NCBI GenBank assembly: GCA_965247615.1
Contig: OZ252022.1
Coordinates: 186,001-250,000 of the forward strand
Reading direction: 5' to 3'
DNA: 64,000 nucleotides
DNA from: G965197715 sp965247615
Lineage (GTDB): Bacteria; Chloroflexota; Dehalococcoidia; Lucifugimonadales; UBA1127
Shown here piece after piece: positions 34,955 to 42,526 of this stretch. The position numbers and the translations under genes were made by a program. Position 1 is the first letter of the stretch; every line of letters begins with the position of its first letter. Below the pieces are notes generated by a model. The model was not told the DNA's origin. It searched no databases and saw nothing but the letters and a program-made list of their open reading frames with translations.

Positions 34955-35590
34955 CTACGGCCCCCAGTCCGTGGACCGGCTCGCCGGCTGCGCCGCAGCC
35001 GCATAGAGCCGGCGGGCCCGCACCGAGTTGTTGACCGCCAGCTTCGTGAGCGCGCGCTGGAACATGGCCAGCCGCTCCTGCCCCCACGACAGGTAGTTCC
35101 TCCACGTGTCCGCGCCACCCACGTTCACCCGGTTGGTCGCGAAGCTGGCCCACTCCAGCGCCGCGTACCCGCCCGCTCCCATGGCCACCACCTCCTCCAG
35201 GTAGACCGGCAGAGACGACGACGCCGCGTCCAGCGTGTGCAGCTTCGTGTAGAGGAGCCGCGCGGCGTCGCCGTCGTCCGCCGGGCCGCCCTCCAGGATG
35301 GTGAGCGCATCGGCCCACACGCTGAAGCGGACGTAGCACGGGGGCCGGCGCCCCATCGGGTACTCCACGGCCTCGACGCCAATCAGCCCCGCGATTCCGT
35401 CCAGCGCCAGCTCACTGCTCCCCGCGGCGGCGCTGAGCATAGCCGTTGCTTGAACGGGCCTGAAGAGGCTCAGCTCGCGCACGGCGTGCTGAATGTGCCG
35501 CTCCAGCTCGAAATCGGTCCACCGGTACGTTGCTGCGTCCTCATCGCCCAGGTCCCGCCGGACCAGGGTCCGCATCTCGTTCAGGTCCAC
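34955..35590 (-). CDS. Phage head-tail connector-like protein
   Basis: 211 residues, start GTG 35590 with AAGGGAGA upstream. M-R-T-L-V-R-R-D-L-G-D-E and F-E-L-E-R-H-I-Q-H-A-V-R-E-L-S, then a mostly helical protein. This is the position and look of small neck proteins after a capsid gene. Assignment by context and helical layout, not by a diagnostic motif. Confidence 0.5.
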   Translation of the reverse strand: MDLNEMRTLVRRDLGDEDAATYRWTDFELERHIQHAVRELSLFRPVQATAMLSAAAGSSELALDGIAGLIGVEAVEYPMGRRPPCYVRFSVWADALTILEGGPADDGDAARLLYTKLHTLDAASSSLPVYLEEVVAMGAGGYAALEWASFATNRVNVGGADTWRNYLSWGQERLAMFQRALTKLAVNNSVRARRLYAAAAQPASRSTDWGP

Positions 35591-35782
35591 GGTCCATCTC
35601 CCTTTCTCGGCGGCGGCTTTGTCTCGGCCTCGGCGCCCACCCGCCCCCGCAGGCGCCCGCTGTGCCCTATCATGGGAACAGCGCAATGTGACCCTGCCCT
35701 GCCAGGGGACGGGCTCTCGCCGAGCCCGCCCCGGCCAAATCCCCAACCGGCAGACCGTCGGAGGTGCACCCTGAGCCTCGTC

Positions 35783-36172
35783 GTGATCATGATGCTGGGC
35801 ATGTGGCTCGCCTCCGTGGGCTCGGCCTTGGTCGTGGCCAGGTTCCGCCTCTCCTCCCAGAACCCGACGTTGAGGGACGAGCTCCTCGCACGGGGCGTCG
35901 CCTTCCTCGCCGTCACCTTTGCCCTGTCCGGCTTCAGCCTCGCCTCCATCGCCTTCACGACGACCAACCTGGTCATTGTCGTCGCCCTTCCCGGCTGGGC
36001 CCTCACCGTGCTGCCGCTCCTGGCCCCGCCCATCCGGCGGTCCACCGGCGGCCTCCTCGTGTCCTCCGAGACCTGGGTCTACGTCTCCGTGGGGCTCTCC
36101 GTGGCCACCGGCCTTGCCATGGCCTTCTACGTCCTGGCCCGCCTCCTCATGACCAGGCCTGAGCTGGCGTGA
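35783..36172 (+). CDS. Small membrane protein, four transmembrane segments
   Basis: 129 residues on the strand opposite to the phage-like genes. Hydrophobic stretches near 3-20, 38-60, 62-80 and 98-122; GGAGG lies about 20 bases upstream of the GTG. No family recognised. A holin-like role is possible from location only. Confidence 0.5.
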   Translation: MIMMLGMWLASVGSALVVARFRLSSQNPTLRDELLARGVAFLAVTFALSGFSLASIAFTTTNLVIVVALPGWALTVLPLLAPPIRRSTGGLLVSSETWVYVSVGLSVATGLAMAFYVLARLLMTRPELA

Positions 36173-36199
36173 CGTAGGGGCACGCCGCCCCGCTGTGTC

Positions 36200-36320
36200 G
36201 CCCCCCCCGGCCTCCCCCTGGATTCCCGCTTTCGCGGGAATGACGTTGGTGGATGCGGGGTCGCTGGCGCGACGGCCTTGTGGGGGGAGGGTTGGGGGGT
36301 CGCCACGGGTGGGTGCGGGC
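36200..36320. repeat. Class A then class B repeat
   Basis: 36222-36241 is an exact class A palindrome; GTCGCTGGCGCGACGG follows near 36260 with TTGTGGGGGGAGGGTTGGGG. Confidence 0.85.
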
Positions 36321-36340
36321 GGGCTTTGTGAGACAGGCAC

Positions 36341-37231
36341 CTAGTCCTGGACGCCGACGAGCTTCGCGAGCTTCAGGGCGTTGAAGACGGCGATGGCCGC
36401 GTACCACTTGACCCGGATGCGCGTCGCGTCCTTGCTCTCCAGGCTCCCGACGCGCTCCACCGTGAGCCCTCCCGGCGCCGAGAGCCCGGCCACGGCGCCC
36501 TCGCCGAGCTGCAGGGCGTAGATGGTGGAGCAGCCCGCGGAGGAGCCCACCCGCTTGTCATCGGGGATGTAGTCGTTGACGGCGACGGGGACCCCGTCGT
36601 AGTACTCCGTCATCTGGCCGAACTCGTTGCGGTCCGCCACGACGAGGCCGCTGCCCGCGGCCCGGGAGAGCGCGGTGAGCTTGCGCCGCGAACGGCGCGA
36701 CATCAGGAGGATGTGCGGCTTGCCCTCCTTCACGAGGTCGATCATCTCGTCCAGCTTCGCCAGCGTCAGGGTCCCGCCGTTGGTCCCCATCGAGGCCGTT
36801 TGGCCCGTGGCCGCCAGCTTGTCGACGCCGTCGAAGGACTTGGCGTCCGTGGTGCTGTCGCCGCCGATGAAGGTGTCCTCGAACTTGGTGCGCAGCGCCT
36901 TGGCCTTGAGCTGCACGACCGCCGCTTCCAGGTCCTGGAGGTTGGAGCGGGTGGCGCGGGCGAAGTTGTCGATGTCCGCGTCGCCGCCGAGGATCTTGAG
37001 GGTGGCGGTGACCTGCGTGAAGGTGGGCGAGGACTCGGTCCAGGTGTCGCCAGGGCTGAAGAAGGAGGCCGTGGGGGCCGCGTTCTCCTGGTTGTAGGTC
37101 AGGCCGTTGCCCACGACCTCGATGAAGGGCAGGGTCTGGAGCACCGGGCTCTCCTTGACGATGGTCTCGATCACACCGGTGAGGAGCACGTCGTTGGAGA
37201 GCTTGGCCGCCTCGGTGAGCAGAAGTGCCAT
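36341..37231 (-). CDS. Phage major capsid protein (HK97-like)
   Basis: 296 residues. Start A-L-L-L-T-E-A-A-K-L-S-N, then V-V-G-N-G-L-T-Y-N-Q-E-N, G-D-A-D-I-D-N-F-A-R-A-T-R-S-N, K-F-E-D-T-F-I-G-G-D, and E-Y-Y-D-G-V-P-V-A-V-N-D-Y-I-P at the typical places of HK97-fold capsid proteins that lack a long scaffold. AGGGAG lies upstream of the ATG, behind an A-rich 5' leader. No protease, portal or large terminase nearby. Could also be a domesticated compartment shell. Intact frame. Confidence 0.8.
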   Translation of the reverse strand: MALLLTEAAKLSNDVLLTGVIETIVKESPVLQTLPFIEVVGNGLTYNQENAAPTASFFSPGDTWTESSPTFTQVTATLKILGGDADIDNFARATRSNLQDLEAAVVQLKAKALRTKFEDTFIGGDSTTDAKSFDGVDKLAATGQTASMGTNGGTLTLAKLDEMIDLVKEGKPHILLMSRRSRRKLTALSRAAGSGLVVADRNEFGQMTEYYDGVPVAVNDYIPDDKRVGSSAGCSTIYALQLGEGAVAGLSAPGGLTVERVGSLESKDATRIRVKWYAAIAVFNALKLAKLVGVQD

Positions 37232-37334
37232 ATGATTAATCTCCCTTTGTAAGATTGCTTTGTGTTTTTTTGTCGTCTTTTGAAGCTGGCCGGGGGGTAA
37301 AACAGCAATTGTTTCCCGGCGGGGGCGCTCTTGC

Positions 37335-37673
37335 CTAAGCTGATGGATGATCCTCCTTTGATTGACTGCGGTCTGGGTCCCTTGCTGGGCCGGTTGGCCC
37401 AGGGGGTGTCTTCCGCAGATAGGCGAGGAGGGGGTTGCTCCTGGTGGGGGCACGCTGGATGACCTCCAGCAGGGCCGTGTGCGTCTCCCCGGCGGCCATG
37501 CGCTTGGTGCGGAGCTGCTGACGACGGAGTGCGGCGAGGTAGGCCTGGACCGCCGGGTGCTGAGACAAGGCAGTTCTGACGGCGTTGAAGCGCGGGGAGT
37601 AGCGTCCGGACTTGAGGGCGTTCATGTTGCCCTTGGGAGCGCCGGCGCCGGGTCTGCGTCCACCTCTGGGCAT
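37335..37673 (-). CDS. Small phage-type DNA-packaging-like protein (G-A-P-K-G-N-M-N-A-L-K motif)
   Basis: 112 residues. The start R-G-G-R-R-P-G-A-G-A-P-K-G-N-M-N-A-L-K-S-G is common at the N-terminus of phage small terminase and integration-associated proteins. AAGGAGA lies upstream of the ATG. It is the first gene of the minus-strand capsid set. Function of the motif is not established. Confidence 0.6.
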   Translation of the reverse strand: MPRGGRRPGAGAPKGNMNALKSGRYSPRFNAVRTALSQHPAVQAYLAALRRQQLRTKRMAAGETHTALLEVIQRAPTRSNPLLAYLRKTPPGPTGPARDPDRSQSKEDHPSA

Positions 37674-37689
37674 GGTGATCTCCTTTCTG

Positions 37690-38095
37690 CGTCTGGTGTG
37701 TTGGGGGTCGCTGGCGGTCGCTGGCGCGACGGCCTAGTGGGGGGAGGGTTGCGGGGCCGCTGCGGCACAATGGCCGCTCGCCGGCGCAGCAGGACCGCCT
37801 CCATCGGACCGGTTGCCTACGGCATCGCACCTCCCTGGCCGCCTTTATCGGCGGCTGATGTACGTAACAGTAGAACGCATATTCTGTTCTGGCAAGAGAC
37901 TTGTGGCAGGGGGGGCGGGAGGGGGATGCCCCGCGCCGCCACCCTGGATTCCCGCTTTCGCGGGAATGACGAGGGGGGTGCGGGAATGACGGTGGGTCGC
38001 TGGCGCGACGGCTTTGTGGGGGAGGGTTGCGGGGTCGACGGGGGGGGTGGCGTGGGGGGACGGGGGGCTTGCGCAACGCGGTGGTCTAACGGAAA
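37690..38095. repeat. Class B, class A, class B repeat patch
   Basis: No gene. Class B near 37710-37755, class A 37948-37967, class B near 37998-38030. Between them is plain GC-rich sequence, with short AT-rich stretches at 37855-37900. Confidence 0.7.
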
Positions 38096-38103
38096 GTGGT
38101 TAC

Positions 38104-38320
38104 AGTGACAGCTGAGGAGCGAGAATGGCGGACTCAGAGCATGTGGAAGTGGTCAAGCGGGGCGCGTCGGCGAGGGTGTAGCCTTCGGCGATGCCCTGGT
38201 GCGTGATGTGCAGGCCAAGGTCGCGGGCGGCGGTGGTCTGGAGCTCCTCCCGTGGCGGCCAGAAGCGGGTGAGCGTGCCAAACAGATCGAAGAAGAGCGC
38301 CTGAAGGTCCGCCAGCGGTC
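38104..38320 (-). pseudogene. HAD-superfamily hydrolase N-terminal fragment
   Basis: The minus strand reads L-A-D-L-Q-A-L-F-F-D-L-F-G-T-L-T-R-F-W, the HAD nucleophile motif (D-x-F-G-T-L), then helical sequence to Y-T-L-A-D-A-P. Homology then ends. The rest of a HAD hydrolase (about 200 residues) is absent. No start codon in good context. A relic at the left side of the CCNNG-array region. Confidence 0.6.
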
Positions 38321-38624
38321 ATGCGTGCGTCATACGGACATTCTACATTCTGGTACGGGTGGCGGCGGTTGACGGAGGCGATATGATGAGGGAGAGGGTT
38401 GGCGACGGCAAATCTGTGCAGGGCATGGCACCTCCCTTTTGCCTCCTTTCTGAGGTGTCGTTTATAGTGTCGGGCAAGCCTCGCTCGGCATTCTGGCCCA
38501 GAGTTTTACCACCGAGCCGTACTAGGCCAGCACAGGGCTACAGACGGCATAGGAGAGGCTCGCCAGCCCTCGCTGACGTGTCAGCAGCAGCGGCGCGGGC
38601 TGTGAACGCGGCCCCCGCAGGATA
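38321..38624. other. Gap before the repeat array, nothing identified
   Basis: About 300 bases with no supported gene. The open frame here has no ribosome site and composition unlike coding sequence. Confidence 0.4.
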
Positions 38625-38658
38625 GTATGGGAGGCCAGGAAATACTGGCCTCCCATAC
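38625..38658. repeat. 14-bp perfect inverted repeat with 6-base loop
   Basis: GTATGGGAGGCCAG pairs exactly with CTGGCCTCCCATAC around GAAATA. It lies at the left border of the CCNNG array and may mark an element end or a transcript end. Confidence 0.85.
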
Positions 38659-38659
38659 A

Positions 38660-39146
38660 CCTTGCCATGCCGCGCCTTGATGTCCTCGCCCTGCCATGCC
38701 TAGCCTAGCCGCACCGGCCATGCCCTACCGTGCCCCGCCGTGCCTAGCCATACCCTGCCGCGCCTTGATGTCCTCGCCCTGCCCTGCCGTACCGCGCGAC
38801 GCCGTACCCTGCCAAGCCACGCACTGCCATACCCCACCTTGCCCCGATGTCCTTGCCCTGCCTAGCCATACCACGCCGCGCCCAGCCGAGCCTGGCCGAG
38901 CCATGCCGCGCCTTGATGTCCTCGCCCTGCCATACCCCGCACTGCCATGCCTAGCCTAGCCGCGCCGCGCTGTGCCACGCCATGCCATACCCCACCACGG
39001 TGTTCCCTGCCGCGCCATGCCTTACCGCGCCACACCTGGCCGCACCCCACTTTGCCCAACCACGCCTCGCCCCGATGTTCCTCGCCCTGCCGCGCCATGC
39101 CAAGCCGTGCCAAACCGGGCCGTGCCTAGCCTAGCCCAGCCCCGGG
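38660..39146 (+). repeat. CCNNG pentanucleotide array, left copy
   Basis: About 480 bases made of five-base units CC-N-N-G (CCATG, CCGCG, CCTTG, CCCTG, CCTAG, CCGTA and so on). The two middle bases vary almost freely; a few units end in A. At intervals a 9-10 base spacer replaces a unit: ATGTCCTCG several times, with ATGTCCTTG, ATGTTCCTCG and GTGTTCCCTG variants. Open frames here result only from the lack of stop codons in CCNNG text. It abuts the stop codon of the 199-residue gene. Confidence 0.9.
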
Positions 39147-39746
39147 CTAATCATCCAGGGGGGTGATGCTCTTGACCTTGAACCGACCGTAGGTGCCCGA
39201 CTTCTCCGGTCGCCAATCCCCCAACCCGATGCGCCGCCCGGCTATGTCCAACCAGGCCCCCAACTTCGCCCCGTCGATCAGCTCGTCGTCGCAGTCGAGG
39301 ACAAAGGTGCAGGCCCAGGGTAGGTCGAACTTGGCCCGGGTCCGAAGGATGCGGCTGCGCTGCACGACCACGGGAACGGTGAACTGGGTGCTGTGCTGCA
39401 GTGTTTCCAGCGTCGCCCCGTACTTTTCCACGTCGTAGTCAAAGGCCCCGACGGAATCTATGGTCATGCCTTCCCGCACCTGTGGGCCCTGTTTCAGTTT
39501 TCGCGCTCCCGTCTCAATGCAGCCCCGGATGGCCGACGCCGGGATGGTAGGCGTTTCGCCGTCGAGCCAGAGGCTCCCGATGGTGTCGAGCTCGCGGAGC
39601 CGGGCGTCATCGCTCTCTGTCCGGTTGCTCCCCTTCTTTCGCGTGATTTCCGCTCGCTCGTTGTTGATGGCGAGTAGAGGGTCGAGTCCTTGTGCGCTGT
39701 GGTGGATGATGGGAGTAATGCCGTCGATGGTGACTGTGTATAGCAT
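39147..39746 (-). CDS. Phage-type hypothetical protein, 199 aa
   Basis: Unrecognised in function. Start M-L-Y-T-V-T-I-D-G-I-T-P-I-I-H-H-S; middle T-P-T-I-P-A-S-A-I-R-G-C-I-E-T-G-A-R-K; end G-L-G-D-W-R-P-E-K-S-G-T-Y-G-R-F. The G-D-W-R-P...G-R-F ending is one I associate with phage proteins of unknown function. The I-P-A-S-A-I-R-G stretch is loosely like the P-x-S-x-x-R-G of Cas7-type RAMP proteins, too weak to claim. AAGGAGG lies six to seven bases upstream of the ATG, inside the HNH gene. Confidence 0.7.
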   Translation of the reverse strand: MLYTVTIDGITPIIHHSAQGLDPLLAINNERAEITRKKGSNRTESDDARLRELDTIGSLWLDGETPTIPASAIRGCIETGARKLKQGPQVREGMTIDSVGAFDYDVEKYGATLETLQHSTQFTVPVVVQRSRILRTRAKFDLPWACTFVLDCDDELIDGAKLGAWLDIAGRRIGLGDWRPEKSGTYGRFKVKSITPLDD

Positions 39747-40006
39747 TGGCCTATAGCCTCCTTGAAAGTTGACATGAACGTCCAGATGTGGCCGTGAAAC
39801 CGGCGGACGGTGGTCGCGAGTTCATGGCAGACGCTGCAGAGAGCGGTCAAGTCATCGGCTGTCGTCTCCTTTCCAAGCGGATAGTGGACGGCCCAATGAT
39901 GGGCTTCGGTGGCGGGACGCTGGCCGCAGAGCTGGCACGTGCCGCTGGACCTGGTGAAGGCCTCAGCGCGGGCCGGACGATAGTTGCCGCCGTAGGGATC
40001 GGTCAT
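39494..40006 (-). CDS. HNH endonuclease-like protein
   Basis: Residues 1-90 carry the fold: C-Q-L-C-G...E-A-H-H-W...L-C-S-V-C-H-E-L, an HNH zinc site with two CxxC knuckles and catalytic His-His. AGAAGGAGG upstream of the ATG. As annotated the frame continues 253 bases into the 199-residue gene, and that tail is a shadow (Ser/Arg-rich). One frame over, a TAG sits right before the next ATG, so the natural end was probably there and an indel has extended the tail. Driven by the promoter at 40062-40090. Confidence 0.75.
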   Translation of the reverse strand: MTDPYGGNYRPARAEAFTRSSGTCQLCGQRPATEAHHWAVHYPLGKETTADDLTALCSVCHELATTVRRFHGHIWTFMSTFKEAIGQCYTQSPSTALLPSSTTAHKDSTLYSPSTTSERKSRERRGATGQRAMTPGSASSTPSGASGSTAKRLPSRRRPSGAALRREREN

Positions 40007-40046
40007 GCTGCGGCCCTCCTTCTGTGATACAATGAGGGTGACTCTA

Positions 40047-40075
40047 TGGCATATTGTATTGATGATACTATGCCA
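40047..40075. promoter_or_regulatory. Dyad operator overlapping the HNH promoter -10
   Basis: TGGCATA and its inverse TATGCCA, 15 bases apart, with partial symmetry extending inward (TTGTAT/ATGATAC). It covers the -10 hexamer, as a repressor site would. Confidence 0.55.
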
Positions 40076-40090
40076 GATTTTAGGAGTCAA
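40062..40090 (-). promoter_or_regulatory. Sigma70-type promoter of the HNH/199-aa cassette
   Basis: On the minus strand TTGACT, exactly 17 bases, TATCAT. The transcript would start near 40055 and run through the HNH and 199-residue genes into the left array. The -35 touches the edge of the right array. Confidence 0.75.
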
Positions 40091-40305
40091 CTCGGGGCAT
40101 GGCGTGGCTCGGCTCGGCATGGTCAGGCAGGGCAAGGCGAGGAATTCGAGGCATGGCGGGGCATGGCCCGGCGCAGTTGGGCGCGGCAGGCCTGGGCAAG
40201 GCGTGGCTCGGTTTGGCAGGGCAGGGCGAGGAATTCGAGGCATGGCGAGGCGAGGCAGGGGACATCGGGGCCTGGTGTGGCCAGGCGAGGCAAGGCGATA
40301 ACCGC
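40091..40305 (-). repeat. CCNNG pentanucleotide array, right copy (inverted)
   Basis: On the minus strand the same CC-N-N-G units with spacers AATTCCTCG (twice) and ATGTCCCCTG. About 215 bases. Opposite orientation to the left array, so the two arrays bracket the HNH/199-aa genes as an inverted pair. Confidence 0.9.
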
Positions 40306-40322
40306 GTGAAAGGAGGCACACA

Positions 40323-40505
40323 ATGCCAGACAGGGAGCCCGTTGAGCTGACCATAAAGAAGCTGGAGATGGCGTGGGAAATGATCATGAAGGCAGGACGT
40401 CTGGACGGCCGTCCAGACACCGTTCCAGATCGGCTAGAGGGTCTTAGGGCAGCCTATAAGCATATAAGCGAAACCGTGGAGCAGGTCGCGGGTCGGGGGG
40501 ATTGA
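40323..40505 (+). CDS. Small hypothetical protein, 60 aa
   Basis: Unrecognised. AAAGGAGG six bases before the ATG is one of the best ribosome sites in the window. Product is helical and charged (L-T-I-K-K-L-E-M-A-W-E-M-I-M-K, then L-R-A-A-Y-K-H-I-S-E-T-V-E). It begins right after the right-hand array, on the strand opposite to the HNH gene. Possibly part of the same element. Confidence 0.65.
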   Translation: MPDREPVELTIKKLEMAWEMIMKAGRLDGRPDTVPDRLEGLRAAYKHISETVEQVAGRGD

Positions 40506-40594
40506 CGGGGGGCGTGGGCGGGGTGGGCTTACAATGGGGACGGATTGGCGGATAGTGGCGCCAGCCTCAGCTTGCCCCAACGAGGAGGCCGATC

Positions 40595-41041
40595 TTGGCT
40601 ATCGACAGTGAGGTTTTAGCTGAAAACGCCGCCCAACTCCGGCGGCTTCGGTCGCTGGCCGATGGGCTGAGCGATGCCGACCTCCAGAGGGACGCGGGTG
40701 CAGGCTGGACGGTCGCGGTCGCATTTGCCCACCTGGCCTTCTGGGACCGGCTCTACCTGGGTGTGCTCTCGGACTGGACATCGCTGGGGACTCCCCAGGA
40801 CGACCCTACGTCGAATGACGCTGTCGTCAACGACGCGCTCCTCGGTGAATGGCTCGCCCTGCCGCCCCGGAGTGCGACGGCCCTGGCCGTCACGGCGGCG
40901 CAGTCGGTCGACGCGGCTGTGGAGCGGCTGGATGATTTCGTGGTGGACGCTATCCTGTCGCACGGCCAGGAACACCTGCTCAAGCGGGGTCGTCACCGGC
41001 GCGAGCACCTTGACCAGATTCAGCACGCGCTGCCGGGGTGA
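40595..41041 (+). CDS. DinB/mycothiol-maleylpyruvate-isomerase-like four-helix protein
   Basis: 148 residues. W-T-V-A-V-A-F-A-H-L-A-F-W-D-R and D-A-I-L-S-H-G-Q-E-H-L-L-K-R-G-R-H-R-R-E-H supply the metal-type histidines of the DinB fold. TTG start with AGGAGG in good position. Members bind a metal and transfer or isomerise with thiol cofactors, but the role here is unknown. TACAAT at 40530-40535 may be its -10. Class A/B repeats follow. Confidence 0.75.
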   Translation: MAIDSEVLAENAAQLRRLRSLADGLSDADLQRDAGAGWTVAVAFAHLAFWDRLYLGVLSDWTSLGTPQDDPTSNDAVVNDALLGEWLALPPRSATALAVTAAQSVDAAVERLDDFVVDAILSHGQEHLLKRGRHRREHLDQIQHALPG

Positions 41042-41069
41042 CCTTCGCGGGGGACGCGCGCCCTTGGCG

Positions 41070-41270
41070 ACCCCTCCCCGCCGCCCCCGCCCCTGGATTC
41101 CCGCTTTCGGTCGCTGGCGCGACGGCCACGTGGGGGGATGGGTGAGGGGAAGGGACGCCGCCCCGCCCTGTGGATTCCCGCTTCCGGTCGCTGGCGCGAC
41201 GGCCATGTGGGGGGAGGGTTGGGTGAGGGGAAGGGACGCGGGTGGGGCCCCCGTCGCCTGGGCCGTCGCG
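41070..41270. repeat. Nested class A/class B repeats
   Basis: Two half class A units (TGGATTCCCGCTT then TC or CC) run directly into class B (GGTCGCTGGCGCGACGGCC) at about 41093-41125 and 41171-41205. The right arm of A is missing at both, as if B had replaced it. Confidence 0.8.
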
Positions 41271-41271
41271 T

Positions 41272-42441
41272 TCAGGGCCAGAGCTGCTCGGTGGCGAGGC
41301 GGGCGCCCTCCGCCATGGCGGCGAACTTCGCCCAGACGACGGTGGGGTGGACTTCGGGCTCGGTGGTGGCTTGTGACGAGAAGCCGCAGTCGCTGCCGGC
41401 GATGACGTTCTCGCGGCCGACGATGTTCGCGTACTTGACGATGGTCTCCGCGACCAGCTCCGGATGCTCGACCAGGTTCGTGCTGTGGGAGATGACGCCG
41501 GGGATGAGCACCTTGCCTTCGGGGAGGCTGACGCCCTCCCACACACGCCACTCGTGGGCGTGGCGCGGGTTCGCCGCCTCGAAGGAGTAGGCGCCGGCGT
41601 GGATACGCAGCATGACGTCCGCCATGTCCTTCAGGGCCATGTCGTGGACGCGCGGCCCGATGTTGATGCCGTAGCACGTGTGATAGCGCACCCGCTCCTC
41701 CGGGATGTCGCGCAGCGCGTAGTTCAGCGCATCGACGCGCATCTCGGCCCACGGCCGCCACTCCTCCAGGCTCAGGCCCGGACTGTTGACGTAGTGCGTG
41801 ACCAGGCGCGGGTCGTCGATCTGCAGCAGAAAGCCCGCGCCGATGATCCCCAGGTACTCCTCCCGCATGGCCTCGCCGATGGCGTAGAGGTACTCCTCCT
41901 GGGTGGAGTAGTACTCGTTGCGGCGTGAGCTCTCGATGTTCGCGGGAGAGCTGGCGGGCATGAACACCTCCTCGACGCCCAACCCGTCCAAGGCGTTCCT
42001 GAGGTTCTCGATGTCCCGCTGCAGCGCGTCCTGGCCCCGGTAGGTCACCGGGCCCGCGCACGCCAGGTTGAGAGGCGCCGCGATACGACCCCCGCGCCCC
42101 ACCGAGTACCATTCGTAGTACTCGGGGAAGGCCAGGACCTCCCGTGACCCCGCCCACGGGCCCTGATCCGGCTCGGGCTCCCTGGGCTCGAAGCCGCCGA
42201 GGCGCTCGGTGACGTAGGCGTAGAAGCCGAGCTTCCCCTGCTCGCCGTCGCACACCACGTCCACCCCGGTCTCCACCTGCCTCTGCACCGCCTCGGCCAC
42301 GGCCCCGCGCACCCGTGCGGCGTAGTCGGCGTCGTCGTAGGGCTGGCCGTGCTCCCGTGCCCGCATCACCTCCAGCAGCCCCGTGGGGCGCGCCAGGCTG
42401 CCGGCAAACGTCGTCAGAATGCGTCCGGTGCTTCGTTTCAT
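41272..42441 (-). CDS. Cobalamin-independent methionine synthase-like (MetE C-terminal family) protein
   Basis: 389 residues, only the C-terminal barrel of MetE. Zinc ligands are recognisable: H-T-C-Y-G near the middle, a Glu between, and A-G-S-D-C-G-F near the end. Stand-alone family members include methyltransferases and epoxyalkane:CoM transferase-like enzymes, so the substrate is open. ATG 42441 chosen for AAGGAGGAAGC upstream; the longer frame adds 24 low-quality residues. Surrounded by repeats on both sides. Confidence 0.85.
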   Translation of the reverse strand: MKRSTGRILTTFAGSLARPTGLLEVMRAREHGQPYDDADYAARVRGAVAEAVQRQVETGVDVVCDGEQGKLGFYAYVTERLGGFEPREPEPDQGPWAGSREVLAFPEYYEWYSVGRGGRIAAPLNLACAGPVTYRGQDALQRDIENLRNALDGLGVEEVFMPASSPANIESSRRNEYYSTQEEYLYAIGEAMREEYLGIIGAGFLLQIDDPRLVTHYVNSPGLSLEEWRPWAEMRVDALNYALRDIPEERVRYHTCYGINIGPRVHDMALKDMADVMLRIHAGAYSFEAANPRHAHEWRVWEGVSLPEGKVLIPGVISHSTNLVEHPELVAETIVKYANIVGRENVIAGSDCGFSSQATTEPEVHPTVVWAKFAAMAEGARLATEQLWP

Positions 42442-42526
42442 CCTGCTTCCTCCTTGGTCTCGTCGGCTGGGTACTCGTTGCCCCGCGCCGGTGGGGCGCG
42501 CTCGATGGGTCATACTCTACCCAACC

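Noticed and set aside
34844..35782. Long N-terminal extension of the plus-strand membrane protein
   Set aside because: This stretch is antisense to the connector gene and reads as Arg/Pro-rich shadow; the hydrophobic protein starts at about 35783.
38359..38625. 88-residue plus-strand frame
   Set aside because: No ribosome site, rare composition, ends in the hairpin; not supported as a gene.
38660..39146. CRISPR array or coding repeats
   Set aside because: Units are five bases with no 25-40 base repeats and no spacers of similar length; no cas genes. Long open frames are only a by-product of stop-free CCNNG text.
39147..39746. Cas7/RAMP-like protein
   Set aside because: Only a loose I-P-x-S-x-x-R-G likeness, no other Cas gene, no glycine-rich loop. 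Left as phage-type unknown.
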